From: Butyriboletus loyo
Lineage: Eukaryota; Basidiomycota; Agaricomycetes; Boletales; Boletaceae
Direction: 5' to 3'
Assembly: GCA_038093515.1 (NCBI GenBank)
Contig: JBBPSI010000020.1
Span: 62,001-126,000, forward strand
Length of the DNA stretch: 64,000 nt
Under the pieces are notes generated by a model, which worked only from the letters and a program-made list of their open reading frames with translations, searched no databases and was not told where the DNA came from. Below are positions 33,067 through 44,041 of this stretch, piece after piece; position 1 is the first letter of the stretch, and each line of letters starts with the position of its first letter. A program made the position numbers and the translations under genes.

Positions 33067-33751
33067 GGCCTGAATGTTGATGATTTCGTGCGTCGCCGCC
33101 TCAAGCGTCATGTGTATACACACGATATACTTTTCTGGAATCCCGAGGCCGGGACGAAGTTGCATCGCGAGTGCAATGTCAAATTCGGGAACGGCTGAAC
33201 GGCAAACACGACGGTGGGGGTAAATGAGCGGCCATGGGGTGGAATCGACGCCACCACCTTCCCGCGAGGATAGACCAAGCGCAGGGGAGCATAATTCGCG
33301 CATCAGAGGAGCGCTGCAATCACCTCCCGGCTGATCAAGTGGGTGGGACTTTCAGGATGGCGAAGGTGGGTCACGGAGATGAGACTGGTGAGACACGTGT
33401 TCTTCAAGTGGGATGTCATGAATGAGTGGAAGAGGCGTCATATCAAGCGCATCCCGGTACTTCTCGCCAACATCATCCCACTCCAAGTCCATGTCTGACG
33501 CAGTTCCAAGATGGGGAGTTTGTCTTCCATATGCAGGTCACGCTTCTCCGCGGACCCCTGTCCAGCATGGAGGAGGCGTTGTTCCTCGACTCCTGTCTAT
33601 AGTAGAAGACCACCTCCACCCAAGAGATGCTCCTTTGCTGTCGCACTCGTGTTCTCCTGGGGAACCGAAGACTTTGGATGCAAGCACCTGGTATCGTAGG
33701 GACTTGATGATGTACAACGTCGACCGTCGACGCGATACAGGCAAGCGCCAA
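33067..33751. other. unassigned sequence with coding-like fragments
   Basis: The plus strand around 33415-33465 reads NEWKRRHIKRIPVLLANIIP, and 33498-33600 reads TQFQDGEFVFHMQVTLLRGP. Both look like genuine protein fragments in different frames, with a TAG after DSCL. I cannot name the source. They lie directly before the CHAT relic and may belong to another decayed gene. Confidence 0.3.
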
Positions 33752-34049
33752 GAATTCGCGTACCTCTCTGCCTCTCATACGACCGTTGGAGACAAGGAGA
33801 GCTTGGACGAGGTGATTCATCTCGCGTCGGCGATGCAGTTTGCAGGGTTCCGTTCTGTCGTCGGGACGATGTGGGCTGTGGACGATGGTGAGGCGGACAA
33901 GATCGCGTCGACGTTTTGTGACAACATAAAGGACGAGTCGGGCCGTCTTGAGTATACGCATGCAGCATCCGCGCTCCACAAGATGATGAAAAAACGAGTG
34001 GATATGCCGTTCGATCAACGCGCTCTTTCTGTACGTCTTGGTGCCTGGT
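33752..34049 (+). pseudogene. CHAT-domain C-terminal relic, plus strand
   Basis: Reads EFAYLSASHTTVGDKESLDE and continues through VVGTMWAVDDGEADKIASTF to VRLGAW, nearly identical to the last ~100 residues of the TPR-CHAT protein at 16190-19000. It keeps the same Ser in place of the catalytic Cys. It lacks the TPR block, linker and His segment. The frame is open upstream into unrelated sequence, giving a fortuitous 223-residue ORF. Where the intact gene stops (GGT GCC TAG) this copy has TGG and runs 14 codons further. Confidence 0.8.
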
Positions 34050-34458
34050 TTCGTATCATCGTTTTGCTATTAGCTACTCTTGCTCCGCCGTGATTGTACT
34101 CAAAACGGGCACCGCGCAGGTCGTTCCTTACGCGGTAGGATACATGTGCAGATATAGCGCCATAGAGTTGGGTGGGGGCCGCATCCCGGGCACCCGGCAA
34201 GTGTCACGCGTTTAATGATTTCTACCAACGCTCGCACATATGGTATGTATGTGAACAATAGTACGCACGCTACTCCTCGATTACGCACGCGCCTCAATGC
34301 GTCCGTCGTATGGCGCTTATATACATGTATAATCTCACTAACCTCGGTGGCACGTTCATGGCTATGGAAATGCCATCCCGTGGCACGTCGAACACTGTAA
34401 GGTAACCTCACACCTCCCCAGCCTCGCGAAACGAAAACGTTCTCTCCTCCTCCGTGCG
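34050..34458. other. 3' flank of seven-helix copy D
   Basis: 34215-34440 is shared with the 3' flank of copy E (36620-36810). It includes the ancestral coding end of copy D beyond its early stop; the ancestral TGA would be at 34408-34410. Confidence 0.5.
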
Positions 34459-35693
34459 TCAAATACTTCCCTCCTCAGTCTCGTCCCGTCGCATCGACAG
34501 ATCCTCCAACCGAATCACGTTCGACTGCGACGGCAGCCCAGTGCGCGTACCCAAAGACGACACCGCCGCAGACACCAGCTCCGTATCCGTCGACTTTGTC
34601 CATCCTTTCCCGCGTGCGACCCGCCAAATAATGAAGACCGACGTGATCGCCTGTCAGACAACCCCGCAAAACACACGATAAACCGTCTCAGTCCCGAGCT
34701 GACACGACGAACGAAAACGATACCAAGTGCCAGGAAACACGTTGGCACGCGTGCTGCTCACCTGGATCTGTAACATGATCTGCTGAAGGAAAATCGTCGC
34801 CGAGCTCTTGATCGCATACGCGACGATGAAGATGATGATAAAGCCCGTATATACGGCGGCAGACTCGACCACCACTGTTGCGATGGTCACGTAGTGATGA
34901 CCGTGTGCTCGTCCGAGCTGGCTCACGACGCGGTGTCGGTAAACGAGCAGCCGTCCAGCGATGAATCCGGTCGCGACGAAGTTGAGCGCGAGTGAGGAGA
35001 CGCCATAAGAGACGACGCGGGCAGTAGATGGTGGTGTGTGAATGGTCGACGAGACCAAGAGACTGCCGTTGACTGGCGAGCCAGGTTGTCATGGACGGCG
35101 TGGAGGGCGCGTGTGGTGGGAATACTGTCAGCGGGGAGTACCCTCTGCGCAACGTAGACGCACCAAACACAGCGATCAGCAAGAGCAACGGAATGGCGAC
35201 ACCCAGCCACCACGGCCGCTCCCCTGTACTGCACACCACATAACACCGCCATACCTTGCACACATGAGTCACCTTCTCGAATGATACATGCAGCCGACAC
35301 TCTCACCAACAGGGACTCCATCGTCCAATTGGCGAATACGACCAAGACACTGAGGGCCAGATTGACTGGGATGGACCATGCTTCACTGAGAAATGCATCT
35401 GGCCCGCCGGGATAGTTTCGTTGCGTGATAAAGCCTATCTGGATCCAGTTGATCATGAGGCACTGTCCTGCCCCCGTGAGGGCGAACAATACGGCGATGT
35501 ATACCGCGAGGGCGATCCGCATGCGACTGTGCCGGGTGGCTCGTCTTTGGAGGACAGCATGAAAGGCCAGGATGCAAAGGGTGGTTTGGATGCCAAAGAG
35601 GAAGCTGCTGAGGAGAGTGCCTTGGAGCCATGTTTCTTCTCTGATGATGGCGCTGTTCGATTCGTTGGGAGCATAAGAGGAAGACGACGCCAT
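34459..35693 (-). CDS. seven-helix membrane protein, copy D, about 326 residues, slightly truncated
   Basis: Exons 35693-35307, 35254-35164, 35072-34762 and 34650-34459 (387, 91, 311 and 192 nt). Same layout as copy C: MASSSSYAPNESNSAIIREE, then VWRCYVVCSTGERPWWLG, VSYGVSSLALNFVATGF, and SVFIIWRVARGKGW. It is closest to copies C and E. The last exon stops at TGA where copy E has CGA (EEGSI, then R in E), removing about 16 residues of the polar tail. The helices are intact, so the protein is probably still functional. The open frame runs upstream past the ATG, but the start is fixed by the shared MASSSSYAPNE. Confidence 0.8.
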
Positions 35694-36767
35694 GGGGTTT
35701 GCTACGGTCGGTGCGAACCCCTCGCCATGAAGCGGGATGATATTATGGAGTTGTGGGCCTGAACTCCTGACCGGAGAAACAATGCGCCCCGCCAGGAAAG
35801 ACGAGAGAGTGGCGGCATTTGAAATTGGGCTCTCGTACTGTTCGTCATGCAGGGTCGTCCTTTGATCTGAAACTGTCGGCTCCTGGTCGTCAGGACTCAG
35901 CCTGCATGACATCTGTTCAGCCTGTACCGATTTGGTATGTCAAGGTGGGGTAGCGTGAATGTGAACAGCCGAGGAGAGTGCAGGAGCGACATCCTATTCA
36001 ATTCTGAATCCGCGTGCCCTGTCTCACCGTCGTCTGCGAGAGGATGCTGACCGGTGACCCACGGTGCCCGGACGTACGCATGTCATTGCCAGCTTGCCGG
36101 TACAACGACGTTCCGCGAAAAAAACTCCCCTTGTAGCTTTCCGACACGTTTTAAAGTTTAAACTAAGACGTCGCCAAGAATAAGAATAATCTTTTTGACA
36201 TTGTCGGCAATGAAGGTGTTCCTATGTTGCGGAAAGCCGAAAGGCCATTTGATGAGTTCCACTGAGTGCGCAGCGGCTTTGCCACGGGGAGACCGCGCGC
36301 ACGACTCGCGGGGTGTCGTTTCCGCATCCGACCTCGAGCGTTTTAAAGGCCGGTATACCACTGGCACAAGCAAGTAAGAATTGTCGTCGACAACGCGGTG
36401 AACAGCCGAGGCCGACGTTGTGATATGAAGTTGTGACGGCTGAGGTTGACTCGGATCGGAGCGATCGGACAAGGCTGCTCGGAAAGCTCGAGGTCACTCG
36501 GATCAGTAAAACAGTTGTTGGTAGCCGAGCGTAGCCGAGTGGTACCAACTGACCGCAAACCGTTTCACTGATACGGTCGTCGTAAACATAGGTAGCGGGG
36601 TTCGCGCCGAGTTGGGCGTTTGATGATTTTTACCAACGCTTGTACATGAAGAATAGTACACACATATACTCCTCGATTGCGTACGCCCATTGCGTCCGTC
36701 GTATGGCGCTTATATACATCTAAAATTTCACCAACCTCGGCGGCACGTCAAACACTGTAATGTAACC
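35694..36767. other. spacer between copies D and E
   Basis: 35790-35870 matches the copy C upstream flank. 36500-36585 is a short inverted-repeat unit: CGGATCAGTAAAACAGTT and its near-complement AACCGTTTCACTGATACG. A related sequence lies at 42325-42410. 36620-36767 matches the copy D 3' flank. No gene is supported. Confidence 0.4.
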
Positions 36768-38054
36768 TCACACCTCCCCAGCCTCGTGAAACGAAAACTT
36801 TCTCTCGTCCTCCGTGCGTCGAATACTTCCCTCCTCAGCCTCGTCCGGTCGCATCGACAGAACCTCCGACTGAATCACGTTCGGTTGCGACAGTGGCTCG
36901 GCGCGCGTATCCAACGACGACATTGCCGCAGACACCAGCTCCGTATCCATCGACTTTGTCCATCCTTGCCCGCGTACGATCCGCCAAATAATGAGCAGCG
37001 ACATAATCGCCTATCAAACAACCCCGCAACGATGAATTGTCTCAGTCCCGAACCGACACGACAACCGACACCGATGCCACATGCCAGGAAACACATTGGC
37101 ACGCGCGCTACTCACCTGAACGTGCATGATGACCAGCTGAAGGAGAATCTTCGCTGGACTGTTGAGCGCATATGCTACGATGACGATGACGAGAAAGCCC
37201 GTATATACGGCGGCGGACTCGATCACCACTGTCGCGATGGTCACATGGCGGTGGTCATGCGATCGTCCAAGTTGGTTCACGACGGTGTGCCGGTAGATGA
37301 GCAGCCGTCCGGCTATAAATCCGGTCGCGACGAGGTTGAGCACAAGCGAGCAGATGCCATAGGAGAGGATGTATGTGATGGTTGGTGCAGTGTGAATGAT
37401 TTGGTGGACCAAGAGACTGCCGATGACTGATTGATCGGATCGGCATGGACGGCGAGGAGGATGTGGGTGGGAAGACCGTCAGCATGGATGACAGTACCAT
37501 CGGTGTAGCGTTGGACGCACCGAACACAGCGATCAGCAAGAGAAACGGAATGGCGACACCCAGCCACCACACTTGCTCCGCTGTACTACACACCACGTGG
37601 CATCTCCATACCTTGGAGACGTGTGAGTCATCTCCTTGAATGGTACACGCAGCCAAGACGGTCTCACCAACAGGGACTCCATCATCCAATTAGCAAACAC
37701 GACCAATACATCAGAGGTAGCGTTGACTGGGGTTGACACTTCGTATTCAAAAAACGCATCCGGTCCGCCGGGAAAGTTTCTTTGCGTGATAAATCCCATC
37801 TGGATCCACTCGAGCTTGAATCCTTGTGCTACCGTCGTGAGAACGAGCAAGACGATGGTGTATACCGCGAGGACAGTCCGCATGCGATTGTTCTTGGTGG
37901 TTCGTCTTCGGAGGACGGCGCGCAAGGTCAAGATGCAAAGGGCGGTTTGGATGCCAAAGAAGAAGTTGCTGAGGAGGGCGCCCTGGAACCATATTTCTTC
38001 TCTGACGATGGTGCTATATGGTTCGTTAGGGGCATAAGAGGAAGACGACGCCAT
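36768..38054 (-). CDS. seven-helix membrane protein, copy E, about 343 residues
   Basis: Exons 38054-37668, 37611-37521, 37426-37116 and 37010-36768 (387, 91, 311 and 243 nt; 344 codons). N terminus MASSSSYAPNEPYSTIVREE; exon 2 VWRCHVVCSTAEQVWWLG; exon 3 LSYGICSLVLNLVATGF and ESAAVYTGFLVIVIVAYAL; exon 4 SLLIIWRIVRGQGWTKSMDT and an acidic/polar tail ending EAGEV. Intact and in register with C, D and F. Its upstream ~1 kb is also similar to that of F. Confidence 0.82.
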
Positions 38055-39116
38055 GAGATGGTTTGTTGCGGCCGGTATGAACCTGTCACCCGAACCAACG
38101 AGATTTTAGAGGCCGTTGACCTGAATTCCAGGAATGAAAAACATTGTACCACGGCTCGGACCAGGTGGCAATGCAAAGTGCAGGAAAGGCACATATATGG
38201 GGGTATACAAGACAAAACGAGCAACCCATTGATTCAACGTCAACGAATACGACATGTTGACATTTCAGGGTATGTGATCCTTGATCCTTTGAATGGAGTT
38301 CGCAACCGAAGCCTCCGTAAACGGGGCGCAATGGTGATGAGTCGACGCGAGCAATCTGCTAGTCCAGAGAAGTCGAAACTCTCGTTCGTCAATGAATCAT
38401 CGCGCAGCGTCGTCGGTGGGTGTAACATCTATTTAGCCTGTACAGCTTTGATATGTCAGGGTGGAGTAACGTGAATGCCAAGAGTGGAGGAGAGAGTGCA
38501 CATACGATCGACGAATTTCTCTTCTTCTTCTTCTCGTCGTCGTCGTCTGCGTGCGGAAGCGACCCACTCTAGTATCTGGCAAATGCGAGGAGCGGACGCG
38601 TTGTGTCATCCCTGGATGCGCAGCGGCCTGGCACAGGCCAAAGGGTGGAGTTAAGGTTCGAGACTTGATGTCTATACGGAAATACGGTCCACGTGCAGTG
38701 TCTTCTGTCCCTCTCCACGACCACGTCCCTGCCCGTGCCCTACTCAAATCGAAGCAGACGCCATCAAAGGGTCGCTATACGTGGCGTTCCTACATGCCTG
38801 GTTGGGGTCGCAGCAACAACATTTCAAAGCAAGGAGGGGTCGCCCGCGGTGTCGCCCAAGATCGACGAGTTGATCATGTGGATGAACGTCGGACAGCGAA
38901 CGCATCTTTCATCGTCGTCGAGGGATCCCAAGACCGTGTACGGTATCGGCACTGGGGAGGGACGTGTCCATCGATGACCGTCAACTTTACTTTGGTCGGG
39001 GTCGTAGATTTGTGAACATAAGCTCAGGTTCTGTAGGAACGTACGTTTGTAAAGGTGCAATGTAACGTTATCGCTTGACTACTCTATGTACTAGTAGTAT
39101 GGAAAATTCAGGGTCT
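38055..39116. other. upstream flank of copy E, duplicated upstream of copy F
   Basis: 38205-38275 matches 41690-41765 (GTATAC.AGACAAAACG, then CCAACGAATA.GACA in F). 38690-38785 matches 42445-42550 (GTCCCTCTCCACGAC and ATACGTGGCGTT). So promoters were copied with the genes. A plus-strand frame near 38815-38975 (DELIMWMNVGQRTHLSSSSR) is unassigned. Confidence 0.4.
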
Positions 39117-39118
39117 TA

Positions 39119-39890
39119 CAGTGGAATTGCTCATAATGCATGACGTAATAATGATAAACCTCATAATGCATTGGCTTTCGGCGATTCCATTGTTGTTCCC
39201 ACTCGAAATACATTGTGAATGCATAATGCATAACACATCGGCTGTGAGATAAAATATGCATTATTACATAGTATGAATAGCAGGGTGGATCAATTGTTCC
39301 AAGGCTGGTTACTGGTAGTACAAAGCATCTGGAAGTTCGTGATCTCCAGTCATGACACCGAGTCTTCAGTACACTTCCGACCATTGACCCTGTAGAAGAG
39401 AGAGTCGGGGAAGATTAGGCTGAGTCGAATGGGAGTGTTGCAGGAATTACTGAGCAGGTTCGTCAGGAAATGGCACAGGTGAATGGAGAAATAATCGAGA
39501 TCGATCGATGACAACGACGATGACAATGTTGATGAGGAGTCCACCGTTTCATTCTCGCGCACTGATCTGATGAACATATGTCAGCAGCCCGAAGATGGAC
39601 GCATGCAGTATGGTGATCCCTCATTCTCTCGCACTGTCCAATCAACTCTGTAATTTTCGGGCAGCTTTGCACCGAGATGAACTCTTCAGCACAAAGCAGA
39701 CCACCCTAGATAAATATTTATCATGATCTCTGTACAACGTACTGTATCCTATGTCGCGCTGCTGACGACCGCTCGGTCACGCTGCAATGTCACACTAGTC
39801 ACGGAATGTGACATGTATCCTGTTGCATAAACCTAATAACGCATTGCTTTTTCGCCGCCCAACTCGTATGCATTATGAGCAATTCCACTG
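39119..39890. mobile_element. non-autonomous Tc1/mariner-like element (MITE), 772 bp
   Basis: Termini are perfect inverted repeats: CAGTGGAATTGCTCATAATG at 39119 onward, continuing CAT, and CATTATGAGCAATTCCACTG at the right end, preceded by ATG. The element is flanked on both sides by TA (39117-39118 and 39891-39892). CAGT ends with a TA target duplication are the hallmark of Tc1/mariner elements. Subterminal direct repeats (ATAAACCT.ATAA.GCATTG, then TTT.CG.CG) occur inside both ends. No transposase-like frame is seen, so it depends on an autonomous relative elsewhere. Perfect ends suggest fairly recent movement. Confidence 0.85.
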
Positions 39891-39892
39891 TA

Positions 39893-40295
39893 CTAGAAAG
39901 GAAACGAGAATGAAGCCCCCAATGCGCTTTTCAGAAAGTTTACAGAATTGATTTTGATTTTACAAATTCTGCAACGATGTCACACCCCGTCACGTGACGT
40001 TCGTCGACTACCGCCAAGTTCGTCTCTGAAGCTATCCTAAAACCCATTTACGCTGAAAATATGGCATCGACTCAAGCTACATCTCTTCGGCTCTTCTCCA
40101 TCCTCGACCACCTACTCACCATGCCTACGACGACCGCGACTGTCTCGTTCTCTCCACGCACGTTATGTGTAGGGAGTCCACCAAATCGAAGTAAGACCAT
40201 GTCAATGATTCACTAGTACGCCCGGGTCTAAATCGTCCCCTCATCCCCTACTGACCTCTATATACATCATATATATGTGCGTGTTTCACCAAACC
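39893..40295. other. spacer 3' of copy F
   Basis: Contains a small plus-strand open frame from an ATG at about 40062 (MASTQATSLRLFSILDHLLT, ~51 codons) of unknown significance. Confidence 0.3.
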
Positions 40296-41550
40296 TCACA
40301 CCTCCCCACCCTTGTGAAGCGTAACCTTACTCTCGTTCCCCTTTCGCTGAATACTCCCCTCCTCAGTCTTGTCCCGTCGCGTCGACAGAACACCCAGAAC
40401 CAAGTTCGATTGCGACGACGGCTCAACGCGCGTACTCAACGACGACATCACCGCAGTCCTCAGCTCCGTATCCGTCGACTTTGTCCATCCCTGCCCGCGT
40501 GCGATCCGCCAAATAATAAACAACGACGCGATCGCCTGTCAAACAACCCCGCAAAACACGCGATAAACCATCTCAGTCCCGAATCGACACGACGCTGGCA
40601 CGCGCGTTACGTACCTGAATCTGTACGATCATCTGCTCAAGGAGGCTCAGCGCCGGACTCTTGAGCACATTTGCTACGATGACGATGACGAGGAAGCCCG
40701 TGTATACGGCGGCGGACTCGGTCACCACTGTCGCGATGCTCACGTAATGATGGCCGTGTGCTCGTCCGAGTTGGCTCACGATGCGGTATCTGTGGACGAG
40801 CAGCCGTCCAGCGATGAATACGGTCGCGACGACGTTGAGCGCGAGCGAGAAGATACTATGGACGAGGGCATAGGGGTTTTGTGTTGTGGGGTGAATCATT
40901 TGGTGGATCAAGAGACTGCTAGTGACTGGCATACCGGATCGTCACGGACGGCGGGAAAGGCGTTGGTGGGAAGACAGTCAGCGTGGACGACAGTACCATC
41001 GGTGCAGAATTGGACGTACCGAAAATCGCGATCAACAACGACAACGGAATGCCGACACCCAGCCACCACACTCGACCCCCCGCACTGCCCACCACATGAC
41101 ACCGCCATACCTTGGACGCGTGTAAATCATCTCGAATAACACATCCAACCAAGACGGTCTCACCAACAGGGCCTCCATGATCCAATTGGAGAACACGGCG
41201 ATTATAGTAGCGCCAAGACTGAGTGGGGCGAACAATTCATGGCCGAAATACGAACTCGGGCCACCAGGATAATTTCGTTGCGTGATAAAGCCCGTCTGGA
41301 TCCACTGGAGCCTGAGTCCCTGTGCTACCGTCGTGAGGGCAAGCAATACGGCGATGTATACCGAGAGAACAATCCGCATGCGACTGTGCTCGGCGGTCCG
41401 TCTCTGGAGGACGGCGTTGAACGCCAAGACGGAAAGCGTAGTTTGTATGCCAAAGAAGAAGTTCCCGAGGAGTGCGCCCTGGAGCCATGTTTCTTCCTGG
41501 ACGATGGCAGTATATGACTCGTTAGGGGCATAAGAGGAAGACGACGCCAT
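40296..41550 (-). CDS. seven-helix membrane protein, copy F, about 342 residues
   Basis: Exons 41550-41164, 41110-41020, 40925-40615 and 40535-40296 (387, 91, 311 and 240 nt; 343 codons). N terminus MASSSSYAPNESYTAIVQEE; VWRCHVVGSAGGRVWWLG; AGRLLVHRYRIVSQLG; ASLFIIWRIARGQGW. The tail is more basic than in the paralogs (RKGNESKVTLHKGGEV). Exon sizes are identical to C-E except for one codon in the last exon. Intact; function unknown. Confidence 0.82.
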
Positions 41551-42556
41551 GAGATGGTTTATTTCCGGTATGAACCTATCACCCGGTCAAGGAGATTTTG
41601 GAGAGCTGTAGACCTGAATTTCTGACTGAAGAAACAGTGCACCACGACTCGAACCAGGTAACAATGCAATTGGAGGACAGACCATTATATGGGGGTATAC
41701 GAGACAAAACGTGCAATCCATCGATCGCATGCCAACGAATATGACACGCTTACATTTCAAGTGTATACGATTCGGCTCCCCGTTGGTCCCTTGAACAGAG
41801 TTTGCAAGCGAAACCACCGTACGCGAGGTGCTGGATGGCGGCGACTGCGGCCAGCTCACTGATCCATGTCCAAGAGGTTGAGGCTCTCTTCGTTCGTCGC
41901 GTAGCATGATTGTCATGTGGTCTGAAACTGTGCCTCTTGGTCGTCAGGCCATCGGGACTCAGTTTGTGTGACGTCTTGTATCATCTACGTCAATTTAGCC
42001 CGTATAGATTTGGCATATCAGTGTGAATGCCAGCCAGCCACGTACGGAGGAGAGAGCGAGATCGACCGTTTTCTCCATCTGGTCGTCAATCGCGTGGTAT
42101 CAAGTGCACGTGATCCTATACGTACCGCACCGAATCCGTACCTCGTCATCGTCCGTGGGCGGCGGCGGTGACCCACTCCGGGAATGCAAAAGAGCGGACG
42201 TGTGACTGCCGTGTCGTCCTCTCTAGGGTGGTATTTTCGGAGAGGGGTGCAATCAAGGTTCGACTAGACTCGAGGTGCTAACCGCCATCCCCTTGTCGCT
42301 GAAGCCACCAACGAAACGGTTGGTGGTCAGAACCAACGGCTAGCAGTCTGTAACACTCGGCTACACCTGGCTACCATCGGGAACCAGCAACCGTTTTACC
42401 GATGAGAGATGGATAGTTTTCGTGTACATCCCCTTTCGATGAATGTTGAATGTCTTCCCGTCCCTCTCCACGACGAGTCGCAACCGCGCACGTGTCCGCG
42501 TCTAACCTCGGGTCGAATCGGACGATCGTATAATACGTGGCGTTTCCGACATGTAC
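41551..42556. other. upstream flank of copy F
   Basis: Shares promoter-proximal and distal blocks with the copy E upstream region. Includes the 42325-42410 relative of the inverted-repeat unit at 36500-36585. No gene is supported. Confidence 0.4.
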
Positions 42557-42580
42557 GTGTGTGTGTGTGTGTGTGTGTGT
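42557..42580 (+). repeat. (GT)12 microsatellite
   Basis: Uninterrupted GT dinucleotides directly visible; good candidate for length polymorphism. Confidence 0.95.
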
Positions 42581-42698
42581 TGAGGTCACAGCGGTGATGT
42601 TGCAAGGCAAGGAAGCGAAAGAGGGGGATAGGTCCGTATGTCTACAGAGACGTCCGCGGTGTCCACAGGACCACATTCGACAAACGAGTCGACGACTC

Positions 42699-42726
42699 GG
42701 ACGTTGGACGTTGAACGTTGGACGTT
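42699..42726 (+). repeat. heptanucleotide GGACGTT tandem repeat, four units
   Basis: Units GGACGTT, GGACGTT, GAACGTT, GGACGTT, followed by a degenerate fifth. Confidence 0.85.
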
Positions 42727-44041
42727 GGAGGCGTTGAATTCGATTCGATGGTACGACCGGCGAAAGACCTACCAGTGTAAGGCCCCAAGGATCGTATCCA
42801 TGAACGTCAGACCCGCGTCACGCGTTCTCTGTCATCTGATCTGATACTGATACTCGCATGTCACCGGCATCACACACCAGACTTTGAAAGATGGTTCATC
42901 CATGGATCCCTGGCCCCGTCGGATTTGCTCCCCAGCCTAATGTGACGCTGACAATCAATAATGACAAGTCCTCCGAGCGTAAAGGAGGATTACTTACTCT
43001 CGATACTCATACTCGTCTCGCATTCCATATAAGGTCTGCTCCAATTCAGCGGTGGCGCAGTCAAGGGTCCGTCCCCTTCGGTGTCAATACTTTTTCACTG
43101 TCGACAAGTCTTGAAACGGTCATTGTAGAAATAAAACAAAAAACCATTATTATAATCGTGAACATCACCGATAATCTCGCTCACTACAATCACGATGCTG
43201 CCAGCCCAGCCATGCTAGGACACCCGTGACAACCGGTGCGACACCACGTCAACACGTCAGGATAAGCTCAAGTAGACAAGACGGCGCCAACGCTTGAGTC
43301 CGCTTGTCCCCTCTAAAGCCGCAAGTACATATGGAATAGTCTCTCGAACTGTTTCGTCGGTCTCGAACCGAGGTACGATTCAGACTCGAGTAGACCCACC
43401 AGTAAAAACCTTTCACGAATGGTATTCACGTTCAAACAGCTAGGCCAATCTACAATATCATGAGACAAAAGAAAAAAAATGAGATCGACAAGAAAAAAAT
43501 AAACAGGGACGTATCGTCTGTATTGTACCTCTAACGGGCTATCGAGAGAAGAGAAACATAGAACCTGGGCGGAAGGAAAGGGGACAAGGCACCTAGCGTA
43601 CCTTGGGTTGATATACTCCGGAAACATCTCGGACCGTTCATCCATCGTCTAAAGTGACATGAGGTGCTGTGGAAAACGAGGAGCATGAAACAAGGAACAG
43701 GCGAAAATGGAAGCCCTAGACTATCGTGGTCGTATCGTACCCAAAAGAAAAAAAAAGGTGAGGGGTCAGATATAGGAAATCACAAAGACGGCCCAGAGGC
43801 TCCGAGTTTGCTTTTCCAACAACGTTCCATGTGGTCCGTGGGTTGATCATCGACGGTGCCATCACCTTGTGTATCTCAGGGGCGGGGGGTGCGAATGAGT
43901 ACTGTCAGTACGGTAAGGGTTGCAGAGCAGTGGGCTGGATAGCACAGGCGAGAGGAGAAGAGTAGGTCAGGGGAGAATAAGTGGAAAACAGATACGCAGC
44001 GTCCGAGCCTAGAGTCTGACAGCGGACACGGACGCAGAAGG
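42727..44041. other. spacer and 3' side of DGK1, no supported gene
   Basis: A minus-strand frame at 43313-43645 (MDERSEMFPEYINPRYARCL) has a hydrophobic stretch (FFLVDLIFFLL) but no recognised family and no consistent exons. A-rich runs lie near 43470 and 43745. Confidence 0.3.

Noticed and set aside
33422..34093. 223-residue ORF as an independent gene
   Set aside because: Only the second half is protein-like, and it equals a CHAT domain end; the first half is unrelated and lacks a supported start.
42557..42580. GT run as a CRISPR or array feature
   Set aside because: A simple dinucleotide microsatellite in a eukaryotic genome; no repeat-spacer structure anywhere in the window.
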